A stretch of DNA of 64,000 nucleotides, taken from positions 310,001 through 374,000 of the forward strand of contig CBDCZF010000020.1 in the NCBI GenBank assembly GCA_965224225.1. The letters run 5' to 3'. Positions 8,956-17,689 of the stretch are shown piece after piece. Each line of letters starts with the position of its first letter. The stretch's first letter is position 1. This stretch comes from CAJQQK01 sp965224225 (lineage in GTDB: Bacteria; Pseudomonadota; Alphaproteobacteria; Rhizobiales; Hyphomicrobiaceae). A program made the translations under genes and the position numbers. Below the pieces are notes generated by a model. The model did no database searches. It was not told the DNA's origin and saw only the letters and a program-made list of their open reading frames with translations.

Positions 8956-10089
8956 TCAGTAGGCAATGTAATTCCGGTGGATCCAGCTACCCTTCGCGAC
9001 ATTCGTCTCGAACAGGTAGGCCTTCTTCGATTTGCGCGTTTCCATCGCCACGCCGCGCGCCAGCGTCCGCCGTTGCGCCTGCCCCTGGTGGGCGCCATTC
9101 AGGAACGCCAGCGCCTCCGACGACGAAGGTTGTCTGGCAGGCTTTGCCGTCGCCACCCGCTCGCCGATCGCCTCCGTTGCGCTTGCCTTGAGCAGCTTGG
9201 GCCACATCTTCTTGAACAACGCATTCGACGGATAGACGTCGGCGCTGTTGATCGCGCCATTAATCGCAAACACGATGCCGACGATGTCGCCCTTGGCGTG
9301 GCCGCTCGGTTCGAGCTTCTCAACGTAACCGGCAATCTGCTTTTTCAACTCGGTGTTCTCCAACGCCAGTTGCAGGCTGGTCGGACTTTGCGATGCTGCC
9401 ACCAAACGATCGAGGCTGCGCGATAAGCGCCGCTGCGTGCTTGCAACACTGCTCCAGATCTCGGACTGAACGCTACGAGGGGCGTTTGGCGAAATGGATC
9501 GGGTATCAGTTGCCTGACGCTGTACGCGCTGTTGGCGAACGTCCAGCCGAAGCGGCCTCGGCGTCGGACCGACCCCGGATACCGATTGGCTATCGGTGCG
9601 CCGAGCTTCGACTTTCATGGCAAGCTTGGCACGGCGCGAGGGCAGTGCATCGGTCGAACTGGAGAAATGCCGGACACTTTCGTTGCCACGCTTCGTCCAA
9701 CGGCCCTGTTCGACACAATAAGAGCCGATAGCCACCCGGCCCGATTTCGGTTTCACGAGCAGGCTCACGGTCAGCACCCGATCCTGCTTGCCGCCTCTGA
9801 CGACATCGCCGGACTGCACGAACACCGGCCTGTCGCCCTTGTTTTCGATGGCAAGCTGCCTGACATTGCCGGTCTCGTGCACGATCACTTTGCCCGCGGC
9901 CAACGCCTCGCTCAGTGTCAGCGGCACAGGCCCGGCAATGCTCTTGCCATGTACGAAATAGATCGCGAGGTTGTCGTGTGAAACAGGGCCTGAGACACGA
10001 TAAGCCTCATCGCCAATCGCCGGCGCCGCCGAAACTGCAAGCGCCGCGAAGAGCCCGAATGCAAACTTCGAAAGCTGCTTGTTCTGCAC
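8956..10089 (-). CDS. Secreted ARPP-1/DUF6569-like protein
   Basis: 377 aa. The GTG at 10089 is preferred because AAGGAG lies about 6 bases before it and it opens a clean signal peptide (QNKQLSKFAFGLFAALAVSA...AIG). An upstream start at 10251 would add 54 residues of low-complexity sequence. The region after the signal (VSHDNLAIYFVHGKS, TLSEALAAGKVIVHE, GNVRQLAIENKGDRPVFVQ, GDVVRGGKQDR) matches what I recognise as the ARPP-1 (ARG/rhodanese-phosphatase-associated) domain. The remaining 200 residues, rich in Arg/Ser, look helical and unassigned. It probably acts in the periplasm; function unknown. Confidence 0.72.
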   Translation of the reverse strand: MQNKQLSKFAFGLFAALAVSAAPAIGDEAYRVSGPVSHDNLAIYFVHGKSIAGPVPLTLSEALAAGKVIVHETGNVRQLAIENKGDRPVFVQSGDVVRGGKQDRVLTVSLLVKPKSGRVAIGSYCVEQGRWTKRGNESVRHFSSSTDALPSRRAKLAMKVEARRTDSQSVSGVGPTPRPLRLDVRQQRVQRQATDTRSISPNAPRSVQSEIWSSVASTQRRLSRSLDRLVAASQSPTSLQLALENTELKKQIAGYVEKLEPSGHAKGDIVGIVFAINGAINSADVYPSNALFKKMWPKLLKASATEAIGERVATAKPARQPSSSEALAFLNGAHQGQAQRRTLARGVAMETRKSKKAYLFETNVAKGSWIHRNYIAY

Positions 10090-10405
10090 GGCGAACTCCT
10101 TTGAGGTCGGAAGGAAGCCGTCTTGTGGTCCCGGTTTGTGGCCCTGGACAGGTATCGGCGTGGCGGTAGCGAGGCAATTTCGTGCAACACATGAAACCGT
10201 TGACATCGTGCCTTGCGAGCAACGGGTTGCAGGCGCTGCCGGAACCAGCACCCATCATCAGAACCGATCGGTATCGTGATCTCGCCCGGCTTTGTGACTG
10301 CACCAGAGCCCGCAGCCCTTGCTTTCCTCCTATTGGCTATGGCCCTTTTGTTCGCCTTGAAGCACTCTGTCCGCATGGGCAATTCCGCAGGATCGGGAGG
10401 AACGG
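10090..10405. other. Divergent intergenic region
   Basis: 316 bp between the divergently transcribed ARPP-1-like gene and the Rieske oxygenase. No gene is supported. It must hold both promoters; GGGAGG at 10397-10402 is the ribosome-binding site of the oxygenase. No clear operator palindrome was seen. Confidence 0.5.
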
Positions 10406-11722
10406 ATGACAACAGCCAAGGAAGGTATCGAACTGACCCGCGTCGGCCCCGGCACGGACATGGGTGCCTTGATGCGCCACTACTGGATTCCGGCCTGCCT
10501 TTCATCCGAGATCGAACCCGATGGCCCGCCCCTGCGCTTGAAGTTGCTCGGCGAGAAACTGATCGCCTTTCGCGACAGCGCCGGCCGCGCCGGCATCATG
10601 GATCACCGCTGCCCGCACCGCTGCGCGTCCTTGTTCCTCGGGCGCAACGAGGAGGGCGGCATCCGCTGCGTCTACCACGGCTGGAAGTTCGACGTTGACG
10701 GGCAGTGCGTCGACATGCCGAGCGCCCCGCCGCATCAGGACTTCAAGCAAAAGGTGCGCGCCAAAGCCTACCGCGTCGCCGAACGTGCCAACGTCGTCTG
10801 GGTCTATATGGGCCCGAACCAATCCGACGCGCCGGCCCTGCCCGGCTTTGAAATCCTGCAGGCGCCCGATGACGAGATCGACGTCACCTTCATCCAGCGC
10901 GACTGCAATTATCTCCAGGCGATCGAAGGCGAGATCGACACCGCGCATTTCGGCTTCCTGCATGCCGGCCACATCGATCCCAACGATGTGCCTGAGGACG
11001 AACCGCTACGCCAGACCATTCTGAACCGGTCGCCGGAATACCATGTTGCCGAAGCGCCCTGGGGCACACAATACGCTGGCTATCGGGCAAGCGGCCCGGG
11101 CAAGGTCTACTGGCGGTTCGCCAATTTCTGCCTGCCCTTCTGGACGCAGGCGCCGAACGGTGAATTCAAGAGCCACATGCACGCCCGCGCCTGGGTACCG
11201 CTCGACGACGAGCACACGATGTTCATCTTTTTCAAATGGAAACACGCGGTCGCCGCCAACTCGCTGCCGCAGCCGACCTACAAGGACGGCACGCCGATCG
11301 GCGGCACGGGCCGCGGTGCCAATATGCTGCCCAATACCACCGATTGGCTCGGTCGCTGGCGGATGGCCGAAAACGAGACCAACGACTGGCTGATCGACCG
11401 CGCTGCCCAGGCCAGCGGCGAGATCTACACCGGCATTGACGGCATTCACTTGCAAGACCAGGCGATCACCGAGAGCATGGGCGCCATCGTCGACCACGAC
11501 TTCGAGCATCTGGCCCCTTCCGACCTGATGATCACGCGCACCAGGCGCCGCCTGCTGATGGCCTCGCGTGCGCTCCGCGACGATGGCGCGGCACCGCCAG
11601 CCGCCGACGATCCGTCAGCCTACTCGGGCGCCCGCAGCGGCTATCTGACGAGTGACGACCACGGCACTTGGCAGGAGGTCTACACCGCCCAGCTGGCTGC
11701 CGCCATCCGGCCGGGCTCGTAG
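10406..11722 (+). CDS. Rieske non-heme iron oxygenase, large (alpha) subunit, phthalate-dioxygenase-like
   Basis: 438 aa. The Rieske [2Fe-2S] ligands are CPHRC (residues about 70-75) and CVYHGWKFD (about 90-97), the C-x-H ... C-x2-H pattern. The mononuclear iron site begins at GEIDTAHFGFLHAGH. Length and layout fit the phthalate 4,5-dioxygenase/vanillate-demethylase-type alpha subunits that work as homotrimers with a separate reductase. No reductase gene is adjacent, so electrons must come from a partner encoded elsewhere. The substrate is probably an aromatic acid or ether, by family. A GGGAGG precedes the ATG. Confidence 0.93.
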   Translation: MTTAKEGIELTRVGPGTDMGALMRHYWIPACLSSEIEPDGPPLRLKLLGEKLIAFRDSAGRAGIMDHRCPHRCASLFLGRNEEGGIRCVYHGWKFDVDGQCVDMPSAPPHQDFKQKVRAKAYRVAERANVVWVYMGPNQSDAPALPGFEILQAPDDEIDVTFIQRDCNYLQAIEGEIDTAHFGFLHAGHIDPNDVPEDEPLRQTILNRSPEYHVAEAPWGTQYAGYRASGPGKVYWRFANFCLPFWTQAPNGEFKSHMHARAWVPLDDEHTMFIFFKWKHAVAANSLPQPTYKDGTPIGGTGRGANMLPNTTDWLGRWRMAENETNDWLIDRAAQASGEIYTGIDGIHLQDQAITESMGAIVDHDFEHLAPSDLMITRTRRRLLMASRALRDDGAAPPAADDPSAYSGARSGYLTSDDHGTWQEVYTAQLAAAIRPGS

Positions 11723-11908
11723 AACAGGAGGGCTTGGCCGATCAGGGCCTCGCGGCCGGCGCCCATGCAATCGACGCAGTCGACAAAATGGGATGGACAG
11801 TCTGTCGCCGAAGCGCTAGTTACATTGGCTTTTCGGGCCACCTGTCAGCTCGGCCGACAGGCAGCCTATCACACCACCGGCCAGGCCAACCTTCGACCCG
11901 CCCGGCGT

Positions 11909-11985
11909 GCCGCCTTAGCTCAGTTGGTTAGAGCGCTAGATTGTGGATCTAGAGGTCCCCCGTTCGAACCGGGGAGGCGGTACCA
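11909..11985 (+). tRNA. tRNA-His (GTG anticodon), CCA encoded
   Basis: The cloverleaf can be traced. The acceptor GCCGCCT pairs with AGGCGGT through one G-U, the D-arm starts at GCTC, and the anticodon loop TTGTGGA has GTG. The T-arm is CCCCG-TTCGAAC-CGGGG, the discriminator is A, and CCA follows. There is no paired G-1, and residue 73 is A. This is the known unusual tRNA-His of Rhizobiales, Caulobacterales and Rhodobacterales. Its 3' half is the integration site of the downstream island. Confidence 0.96.
11939..11985 (+). repeat. attL (3' part of intact tRNA-His)
   Basis: 47 bp identical to 20109-20155, from the anticodon stem to the CCA end. The left copy keeps the full tRNA, as expected after site-specific insertion by a tRNA-targeting tyrosine recombinase. 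Confidence 0.92.
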
Positions 11986-12315
11986 AAAAACATAACAAAA
12001 TCAATAAATTACCATGACAGAACTCAAGCCGATCACTGTTTAATCTCCCTCTGGCTACCAAGCGGCTACCAAAAAGACTGACAATTCAGCGAATGTCCGG
12101 AAGTATAGGAGGCGAACCGGGGTGTTCGGTAACGCGGGGACGGGATCGGCGTTAATGCATGTACATGTCATCGGTCCCGTCCGGGAGGTTAGGAGCAAAC
12201 GGCTGCAATTCCAGTCCATCCCGTGGGGTCCACCAGATCAGAGCAATACCGGTAGTGGAGTTGATGCCAGGATAAATGTGGTCGCTGGAATTGTAGTCAC
12301 TCTGCCGTAACAAGA
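11986..12315. other. Island left end, non-coding
   Basis: 330 bp between attL and the first cargo gene. It contains the 23-bp repeat at 12053-12075, which recurs near attR, and no supported gene. The first 60 bases and the last 50 bases are similar to sequence lying just outside attR (20156-20250). Confidence 0.6.
12053..12075 (+). repeat. Candidate integrase arm-type site, left copy
   Basis: 23 bp (GGCTACCAAGCGGCTACCAA plus AAA) identical to 19962-19984. It is itself a tandem of GGCTACCAA. A further GGCTACCAAAA half-copy lies at about 19924. The position, 70-150 bp inside each attachment site, is where arm-type binding sites of tyrosine recombinases usually sit. Confidence 0.6.
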
Positions 12316-12786
12316 TCACCAAGGTGTCGTCGTCTTTATCCGCTTAAGTTGATCCGCCTCACGTCGTCGATGTGCGAACGATTTCTGGATGGCCTCGATA
12401 GCCGCCTTCTTTGAAGGCCAGGCTTCCCTGCCCTTAATGAGGCGATACTGGATAGCGTTGGCTTCTGCCTTCTTGACGGCACCATCCGACTTCAGATCAG
12501 AAATAATCTTGTCTACGGCGCTTGAGTCATTACTGCACTGCTGAAGCCGTTTGATATACTTCTCGACAAGCAGGTCGTTGGAAGCCTCAACAAGCCTGAG
12601 CCTGGGCTTCTTGGTCGGAGCATATAATTTGCGAAGATGCTCTAAGAATTCATCAACTTGTTCGTCGTCGGAGCCCTCGAATATCTGCTGAAGTTCTTTG
12701 AAGTCTTCCGCAGTTCTTTTTGCCCCACTGGCGACAAAGATCGCTTCGACCTCTGCCAGTATTTCTCTAAGTTCGGCAACCTTCAT
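12316..12786 (-). CDS. Island hypothetical protein, 156 aa
   Basis: The product is not recognised. It is highly charged and predicted mostly helical, with a Lys/Arg-rich C-terminus (AHRRREADQLKRIK). Its first 50 residues (MKVAELREILAEVEAIFVASGAK) align by eye with the 59-aa protein encoded just upstream (MKIAQLRDVLDKFADLYADSGAK), so the two share an N-terminal domain. It is the last gene of a minus-strand run led by the ParA-like ATPase. A decayed copy of its 3' half lies outside attR at about 20250-20385. It could be a DNA-binding or ATPase-partner protein; that is inference from context. Confidence 0.7.
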   Translation of the reverse strand: MKVAELREILAEVEAIFVASGAKRTAEDFKELQQIFEGSDDEQVDEFLEHLRKLYAPTKKPRLRLVEASNDLLVEKYIKRLQQCSNDSSAVDKIISDLKSDGAVKKAEANAIQYRLIKGREAWPSKKAAIEAIQKSFAHRRREADQLKRIKTTTPW

Positions 12787-12863
12787 GTCGCGCCTTCGCA
12801 GTTGTCAATGATGAATACGCGACCCGAATCAACTGACAGAAGTTCGCACGAAGGCGCAGCGAT

Positions 12864-13043
12864 TCAAAGCTGTTTGGCGCGTCGTTCACGGGTACTTTTG
12901 ACGAACGCCTTGACCGTCTTCTTGTCATGTTGGGCCAAGGCAGCGGCAAGGCTGGCCACAGCTTTGCCTTTGCTTTTGGCTCCACTATCTGCATACAGAT
13001 CAGCGAACTTGTCGAGCACGTCACGCAACTGAGCGATTTTCAT
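12864..13043 (-). CDS. Island small protein, 59 aa, paralogous to its neighbour
   Basis: The ATG at 13043 is preferred over a TTG three bases earlier. The gene overlaps the end of the ParA-like gene by 23 bp, so translation is probably coupled. The sequence is Lys-rich and helical (KSKGKAVASLAAALAQHDKKTVKAF). Conserved positions shared with the 156-aa protein are MK-x-A-x-LR, SGAK, a Leu run and a closing V-x-x-F. No function is known. Small basic partners are typical of ParA-family ATPases, which makes a partner role plausible. Confidence 0.65.
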   Translation of the reverse strand: MKIAQLRDVLDKFADLYADSGAKSKGKAVASLAAALAQHDKKTVKAFVKSTRERRAKQL

Positions 13044-14454
13044 CAACGGTATCCAACGCTATTCTCTGGGCTACTTCACGGCCGATCTTGTCAGCCATAC
13101 CTTCGCGGAACAGCTTATCGCGCGTGTACAGGATTCGGTTCCCGGCAGCGCTGTGCAGTTTCTTAGTGTAGCGGATGGTGTCTGCAATGACGATGTTTGT
13201 GCGACCGTTCATCACCTCACTCGTTTCGATAAGCGCCTTCGCGTCCTTCTCGGTGTCGGTCAGGTCGAATTCATCAGTAGAGTTTGCGATGACGCCACAA
13301 AATTCAAGGTCTTGGTTGAGCCCAGGCATGAGAGCGTCAACGTAGCCCACGAACTTGGTGACCGCCTCGGCGGAGGCTCGGTCTAGAATTGTTGGCACGA
13401 AATACGCGTGGCTTGCGCACAATGCATTCAACAAGGCAGGGCCCAGTCGGGGTGGCGTGTCTATCAGCACGATATCGTAGTTCTCTTGCACCACTGGATC
13501 GAGTAACAGCGTGGCCAGGCGATAGCGCAAGTCTGACTGGGTATCATCCAACAACCAGGAAATCAGGGCTCGGTTTTCGCTTTTGGAAAGCTCGTACTCA
13601 GCACCGATAATGTGCGTCTTGGGGAGGACACTCGGAAAATGATTCCTCAACCCCAAGAAATCATCTGGTCCCTTGGTGCCGAGTATGAACCCATCGATCT
13701 GGGAGCCATTGGGGTGCGCGTCAGCTGCCCCAAACATCATGTCCGTGAGTGTGCCCTGATAATCCAAGTCCAATGCGAGCACTCTCTTGTCATAGTACTG
13801 GTCAAAGAATGCAGCGAGAGTGGCAGTTAGCATAGTCTTGCCAACGCCGCCCTTCAGGTTGCTCAGCGTGACTATCTTGGGCTTTGATCTCAGCAGGCGT
13901 GCATGGAACTCTGGTGGCGGTTGGGGCGGGCGCAATGTCCACAGCTGACCGTCGTCGGAGAGCAAGGCTTCTTCGAGCTTTTCGTGCCGTCGCAAGTCGG
14001 ATCTCAGTGTCCTTAACTGTGAACGGGTTGTCTTGCCTTGTTCCGTGAGACTCGCGTTCTCTTCTTCCAGCGTCAGTGACCTTTGCTTTGCTTGACTGAG
14101 TTCCGATCGATGCAGTGTTCGTTGAGTTTCGATCTCGTGCTGAAGCTTGGAGCCGTCAACCTCAAGCTCAGCTATGCGTTCTCGCAACGGATCAACCGTC
14201 TTCTGGAACTGCGACCGTTGATTTCGCAACTCTCGGTCCAGGTCGGCCTTGTCTCTCTGCAAGTTTGAGATTCTGGCGTTGAGTTCTGACTCAAGCTTGT
14301 TCTGGCGAAGCAGTTGGAGGAAGCGACCAAGCCTATAGAAACTGAAGGCAAAAATAATGGCCGTTCCGACCAGTGCCAAGATTGCTTCAATCCGTGTCTC
14401 AGGCTTCGAAACTAGCGCAATAATTGCCTTAAGAATATCCCACAAATCGCCCAT
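13021..14454 (-). CDS. Membrane-anchored coiled-coil ParA/MinD-family ATPase
   Basis: 477 aa. One transmembrane helix at about residues 23-41 (AILALVGTAIIFAFSFYRL) is followed by a long charged coiled coil at about 48-165. The ATPase domain begins with the deviant Walker A KGGVGKT at 201-207, then ALDLDYQGTLT (A' region) and VLIDTPPRLG (Walker B). ParA-family proteins position DNA, complexes or membranes by ATP-dependent dimerisation. Here the ATPase is tied to the membrane by its own N-terminus, not by a C-terminal amphipathic helix as in MinD. No ParB is encoded nearby. It overlaps the 59-aa gene and probably forms an operon with both small proteins. The role is unknown: island maintenance or phage defence are both possible. 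Confidence 0.82.
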   Translation of the reverse strand: MGDLWDILKAIIALVSKPETRIEAILALVGTAIIFAFSFYRLGRFLQLLRQNKLESELNARISNLQRDKADLDRELRNQRSQFQKTVDPLRERIAELEVDGSKLQHEIETQRTLHRSELSQAKQRSLTLEEENASLTEQGKTTRSQLRTLRSDLRRHEKLEEALLSDDGQLWTLRPPQPPPEFHARLLRSKPKIVTLSNLKGGVGKTMLTATLAAFFDQYYDKRVLALDLDYQGTLTDMMFGAADAHPNGSQIDGFILGTKGPDDFLGLRNHFPSVLPKTHIIGAEYELSKSENRALISWLLDDTQSDLRYRLATLLLDPVVQENYDIVLIDTPPRLGPALLNALCASHAYFVPTILDRASAEAVTKFVGYVDALMPGLNQDLEFCGVIANSTDEFDLTDTEKDAKALIETSEVMNGRTNIVIADTIRYTKKLHSAAGNRILYTRDKLFREGMADKIGREVAQRIALDTVDENRSVA

Positions 14455-14689
14455 CTAGCCCCATTACCTCACCGCCTAACCCGATTGTTTGTAGCCTACG
14501 ACAGCAAGGGTGAGCTTGGCGAGCTAAAACATCGCTGAACTGACAGTCTGACAGTGAGCCAACTAGGTTAGCCAACTTTCAAGGGGGTATGGCCTGACTG
14601 ACGAGCCACGGACAAATCAGAATCGGGTTCGACAGCTGGTGATCGACGCGCAGCCGCGCAGCAATGCCTTCTGTCACATTCCTTCTCTC

Positions 14690-15159
14690 TACGCATCTCG
14701 CCTCCTCCTCTTCACTGGTTGCCGTATGCCCGAGATCCTTAGCTTCGATGGAACGAGATTGACTTTGAGCGCGGTATGCTGATCCTGCCGGACAGCAAGA
14801 CTGGCAAACGTGCGGTGGTGCTCAACAGCGCTGCAATTGATGTACTGACGGGATCGGAGCGTATTGGTGAGTACGTGATCCTCAGCGAGAAGGAAGGTCA
14901 GCCACGATCCGATCTCAACCGGCCATGGCGGCGTATCCGGAAACATGCCGGTCTTGATGATCTTCGCGTCCACGATCTGCGCCACTCGTTTGCGAGTGTC
15001 GGTGCAGCGAGTGGCATGGGGCTGCCAATTGTCGGGAAGCCTCTTGGGCACACGCAGGCGCAGACGACGTAGCACTATGCCCACTTGGACAACGATCCGC
15101 TGCACCGGGCGTCAGAGGAGATCGGTGGCACGATTGCCGGTGCGCTTGCGGGGAAGTGA
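14690..15159 (+). pseudogene. Tyrosine recombinase (phage integrase) C-terminal remnant
   Basis: Fragments of a catalytic domain are readable: RLLLFTGCRMPEIL (first Arg box), LRWNEIDFERGMLILPDSKTG after a frameshift near 14745, VHDLRHSFAS (H-x-x-R box), and LGHTQAQTT. An in-frame TAG at 15070-15072 interrupts it before HYAHLDNDPLHRASEEI, the expected tyrosine region. The N-terminal domain is missing. It is unrelated in detail to the intact integrase at 18621, so it marks an earlier element inside the island. Confidence 0.8.
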
Positions 15160-15323
15160 ATCGGTGAGACGCGAGCAGGTCAAATGGAAGTCGCTTTTTG
15201 AGGTTCGAGGTTCTTCAGGTTTGGAATTTGATCGCTGCGGCGCGTGCGCAATTGTTTCCAGATGAAATCGGAACCCTTGTCCGGATCAGATCGGAATTAC
15301 TGGCCGGAAAGGGCAACCCGGAC

Positions 15324-16826
15324 TCACTTGCGATGTTGAGGCTTACGGAGTGCGCGCTCCACAAAGGTGAAGCTTTTGTTGCCCGTGGACACTTTGTGAG
15401 GCCAATCAAAATACTGATTGCTCAATCCACTGGCACTCCAAATAGCTGTCAAGTAATTTCGAAACATAACAGCCCTGGAGTGGCGATCTTGAATTGTGAA
15501 CGACTCTATTACATTACCGATTTTTTCTCGAACGTCTCTATCAAAAATCGGTGTATCTATACACATTGCGTCAAGATACGAAAACTCTGACAACCATCGA
15601 TCCGAATGATAGGCTCCAACAGAAGTTAAGCGAAAGCTTCTCTCTAAATCTCCATGAAGCCCCGCTTCGTCCTCCGAAAAAGTCAATCGTTTTGGGGCTT
15701 CAATTAATAGTTTATTGTTCATGCGTCGCAAAGCGTCCTCAATAGCAGCCAAACCGAAACCGTTCTGCTGCATCTCGGTAACAATTTGGTCTGAATGAAT
15801 GAAGCCATCTGGACGCCGATGCGGTCCACTCCAACCCAGATATGCAAGTATCATAGGAACTAAGAAATGAGCCTTTTCATCTGGAAAAACCACATCGTAC
15901 ACATTCATGGCCACTGAAGATGACGAGTCGAAATACTGATGATCACCGAGAAGTGCTGATTTCCAGAACTCATGAGTAGGAATGTAGTGCCAGCCCTGGC
16001 GTCCGATTTCTCGAATGTAGCGCTCTGAATCCACATTAGCGCTTCCAATGAAACGAGAAATCAAGTTGATTACTTGGCGGACGTTTCCACCGCATATGTT
16101 GTCCAAAAATTCTATGATCTCTCGATTCTTTCGCAAAGATTGAAGTAGGCCGCGCAGAAAAATTGCAACATTGCCCAGCTCAAGCCGAATATGCTGAAGT
16201 TGCGCCACGTCTAATCGGCCAGTCGCAAGTTCAAGCGCAAAACGCAACCTTAGCTCAATAGCTTGATCAATACGTGGCGGCGAGATCGTAAATACCCTAT
16301 TCTGATATGCTGACAAAGTCCCAGATTGTTTGGACATAAAAAAAGTGCTCGGCCGAATAGCAAAGAAGACAACGGCGTTCCAATGTTTAGCGAAGTTTTC
16401 AGCGACAATAAAAGCCTCTTGCTGCACAGCATAGGTTCGTTGATCAGCATTGTCTAGAGTTATTGCGACCAACTTTTTGCGAGCTTTGGAAATATGAGAG
16501 ATGCATGATCGAAGGTGGTTCTCTCGATTTTGGCATTTCGCTTCAAGCATTTCGAGCTCTTTTTGATCATAGAGCTGCGGGTTTTTCGTTTTCTGCCGCC
16601 CATAAATTCCTTTTTCGAATTTCTTTAAATCTAGGTTATAGACCCCTCGAACAAACTCATTTGCATCAACGTCCGTATCGTAATTTTGGAAGAGTTGCCG
16701 AGATATTTCGTCAAGAATGAAAAATCTTAAATCTGTGGCAAGTGCGCCCTGGCTTCCCAAATCGATGTGAATGTAGAGAGTGTCCTCAAACTGAGTCTCG
16801 GCTTCCCTGAGGCGTAAATTTTTCAA
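15324..16826 (-). CDS. Unknown large protein with STAND/AAA-like ATPase features, possibly 5'-truncated
   Basis: About 500 aa from a TTG; no in-frame ATG is available. KKLVAITLDNADQR looks like a Walker B strand, and FFAIRPSTFF followed by SPPRIDQAIELRLRF resembles the sensor and lid region of Orc/STAND-type P-loop ATPases. No Walker A is present. A second frame just upstream (from an ATG near 16860) reads HLQIQFLEKFTP and could be the true N-terminus if one base were changed, so the gene may be truncated or frameshifted. The C-terminal half holds a winged-helix-like stretch. Base composition is AT-rich relative to the chromosome. Such ATPases are frequent in defence islands, but no effector domain is recognised. 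Confidence 0.5.
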   Translation of the reverse strand: MKNLRLREAETQFEDTLYIHIDLGSQGALATDLRFFILDEISRQLFQNYDTDVDANEFVRGVYNLDLKKFEKGIYGRQKTKNPQLYDQKELEMLEAKCQNRENHLRSCISHISKARKKLVAITLDNADQRTYAVQQEAFIVAENFAKHWNAVVFFAIRPSTFFMSKQSGTLSAYQNRVFTISPPRIDQAIELRLRFALELATGRLDVAQLQHIRLELGNVAIFLRGLLQSLRKNREIIEFLDNICGGNVRQVINLISRFIGSANVDSERYIREIGRQGWHYIPTHEFWKSALLGDHQYFDSSSSVAMNVYDVVFPDEKAHFLVPMILAYLGWSGPHRRPDGFIHSDQIVTEMQQNGFGLAAIEDALRRMNNKLLIEAPKRLTFSEDEAGLHGDLERSFRLTSVGAYHSDRWLSEFSYLDAMCIDTPIFDRDVREKIGNVIESFTIQDRHSRAVMFRNYLTAIWSASGLSNQYFDWPHKVSTGNKSFTFVERALRKPQHRK

Positions 16827-16858
16827 GAAACTGGATTTGCAAATGGGTAACGGGGCAG

Positions 16859-17122
16859 GTGGACATTCATCCTGCCTTCCTGCTTCCTGAAATTAGATTG
16901 ACTGTCGATGGGCTACACGCGCTTAACCGGCTTGGAGCTACGGTACTGGAGCCGATGGATAGCCGGAGACGTCGACGTTTATGGAACCTATGCAACATCA
17001 CGGCGACGGCTGCAGTAAATTTGGGTTTGGCCGCCTGTCGGGAAGAAGCAGCAGGGCTGATTAGCGACGCGTTTCCGAACATTGGACGAGCTCTGCATGC
17101 GGGCAGATTTTCTATCAGGTAG
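16859..17122 (+). CDS. Small hypothetical protein, 87 aa (doubtful)
   Basis: It starts at a GTG with GGGGCAG close before it and ends two bases ahead of the next gene. The product contains a basic run DSRRRRRLW and a helical stretch NLCNITATAAVNLGLAACREE. It is not recognised. Its only support is tight spacing to the Pycsar-effector-like gene, so it may instead be an untranslated leader. Confidence 0.3.
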   Translation: MDIHPAFLLPEIRLTVDGLHALNRLGATVLEPMDSRRRRRLWNLCNITATAAVNLGLAACREEAAGLISDAFPNIGRALHAGRFSIR

Positions 17123-17124
17123 GT

Positions 17125-17670
17125 ATGTGGACGATGGTTCATGATTGGAGTGAAGAAGACAAGTTAAAATACGCCTGGATGCAGTATGCAGACATACAAA
17201 ATCAAATTATATATGCGGACCGCAAGTCGTCAGGATCACTTATACTATCGGTTACCATCTATACACTTCATAGCAAGCACACCTTTTCGGCCGCCGACAT
17301 TCTGTCTACAAGTGTAATCTTGACGTTCTTCGATTCGTTGGCGCTTTCATGCATAATTGCTTCGATGATCTTCGCTCTCTTGGCTATTTTCCCAAGAGTG
17401 AGAACACTGCCATTTGCTCTTGACATTGGCGCTAGACCGGGTGTCGTTGCTTGGCCGTCCGTTTCGGTGTACGACTCTTCGGAAACGTACGCAAGACATT
17501 GGAAGTCGCTCCAGGGTTCAAGGTATCTTGGAGACTTGTTGAACCAAGTGTATCTGCTGGCCTGTTTGGTTAGGTCAAAGAACGGCAAGGTCCAAATGTC
17601 GTTTGCCTGTCTTGCCACCGCAGGATCTATCTTTGTGTTGCTAGCGGTGATTTCCCCACCCAGCAATTAA
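17125..17670 (+). CDS. Pycsar-effector-like (PycTM/DUF5706-type) membrane protein
   Basis: 181 aa; the ATG at 17134 is an alternative start. An N-terminal amphipathic helix (YADIQNQIIYADRKSSG) leads into a first hydrophobic segment (about 36-50) and a second long one (about 64-88, ending AIFPRVR). A cytosolic helical region (YARHWKSL...YLGDLLNQVYLLACLV) and a third transmembrane helix at about 158-177 follow. This order (helix with Asp/Lys, TM hairpin, 'FPR' turn, helical linker, last TM) is the architecture of Pycsar effector membrane proteins, which depolarise the membrane on binding a cyclic nucleotide. No nucleotide cyclase or CD-NTase is adjacent. A TauD-family gene follows 19 bp later in the same operon. 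Assignment is by architecture and pattern, not by a database match. Confidence 0.6.
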   Translation: MWTMVHDWSEEDKLKYAWMQYADIQNQIIYADRKSSGSLILSVTIYTLHSKHTFSAADILSTSVILTFFDSLALSCIIASMIFALLAIFPRVRTLPFALDIGARPGVVAWPSVSVYDSSETYARHWKSLQGSRYLGDLLNQVYLLACLVRSKNGKVQMSFACLATAGSIFVLLAVISPPSN

Positions 17671-17689
17671 GGAGTTAGGCAGGAGGCCG

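Noticed and set aside
15070..15072. In-frame TAG in the integrase fragment as recoding (pyrrolysine or suppression)
   Set aside because: The gene also has a frameshift and lacks its N-terminal half; ordinary decay is simpler.
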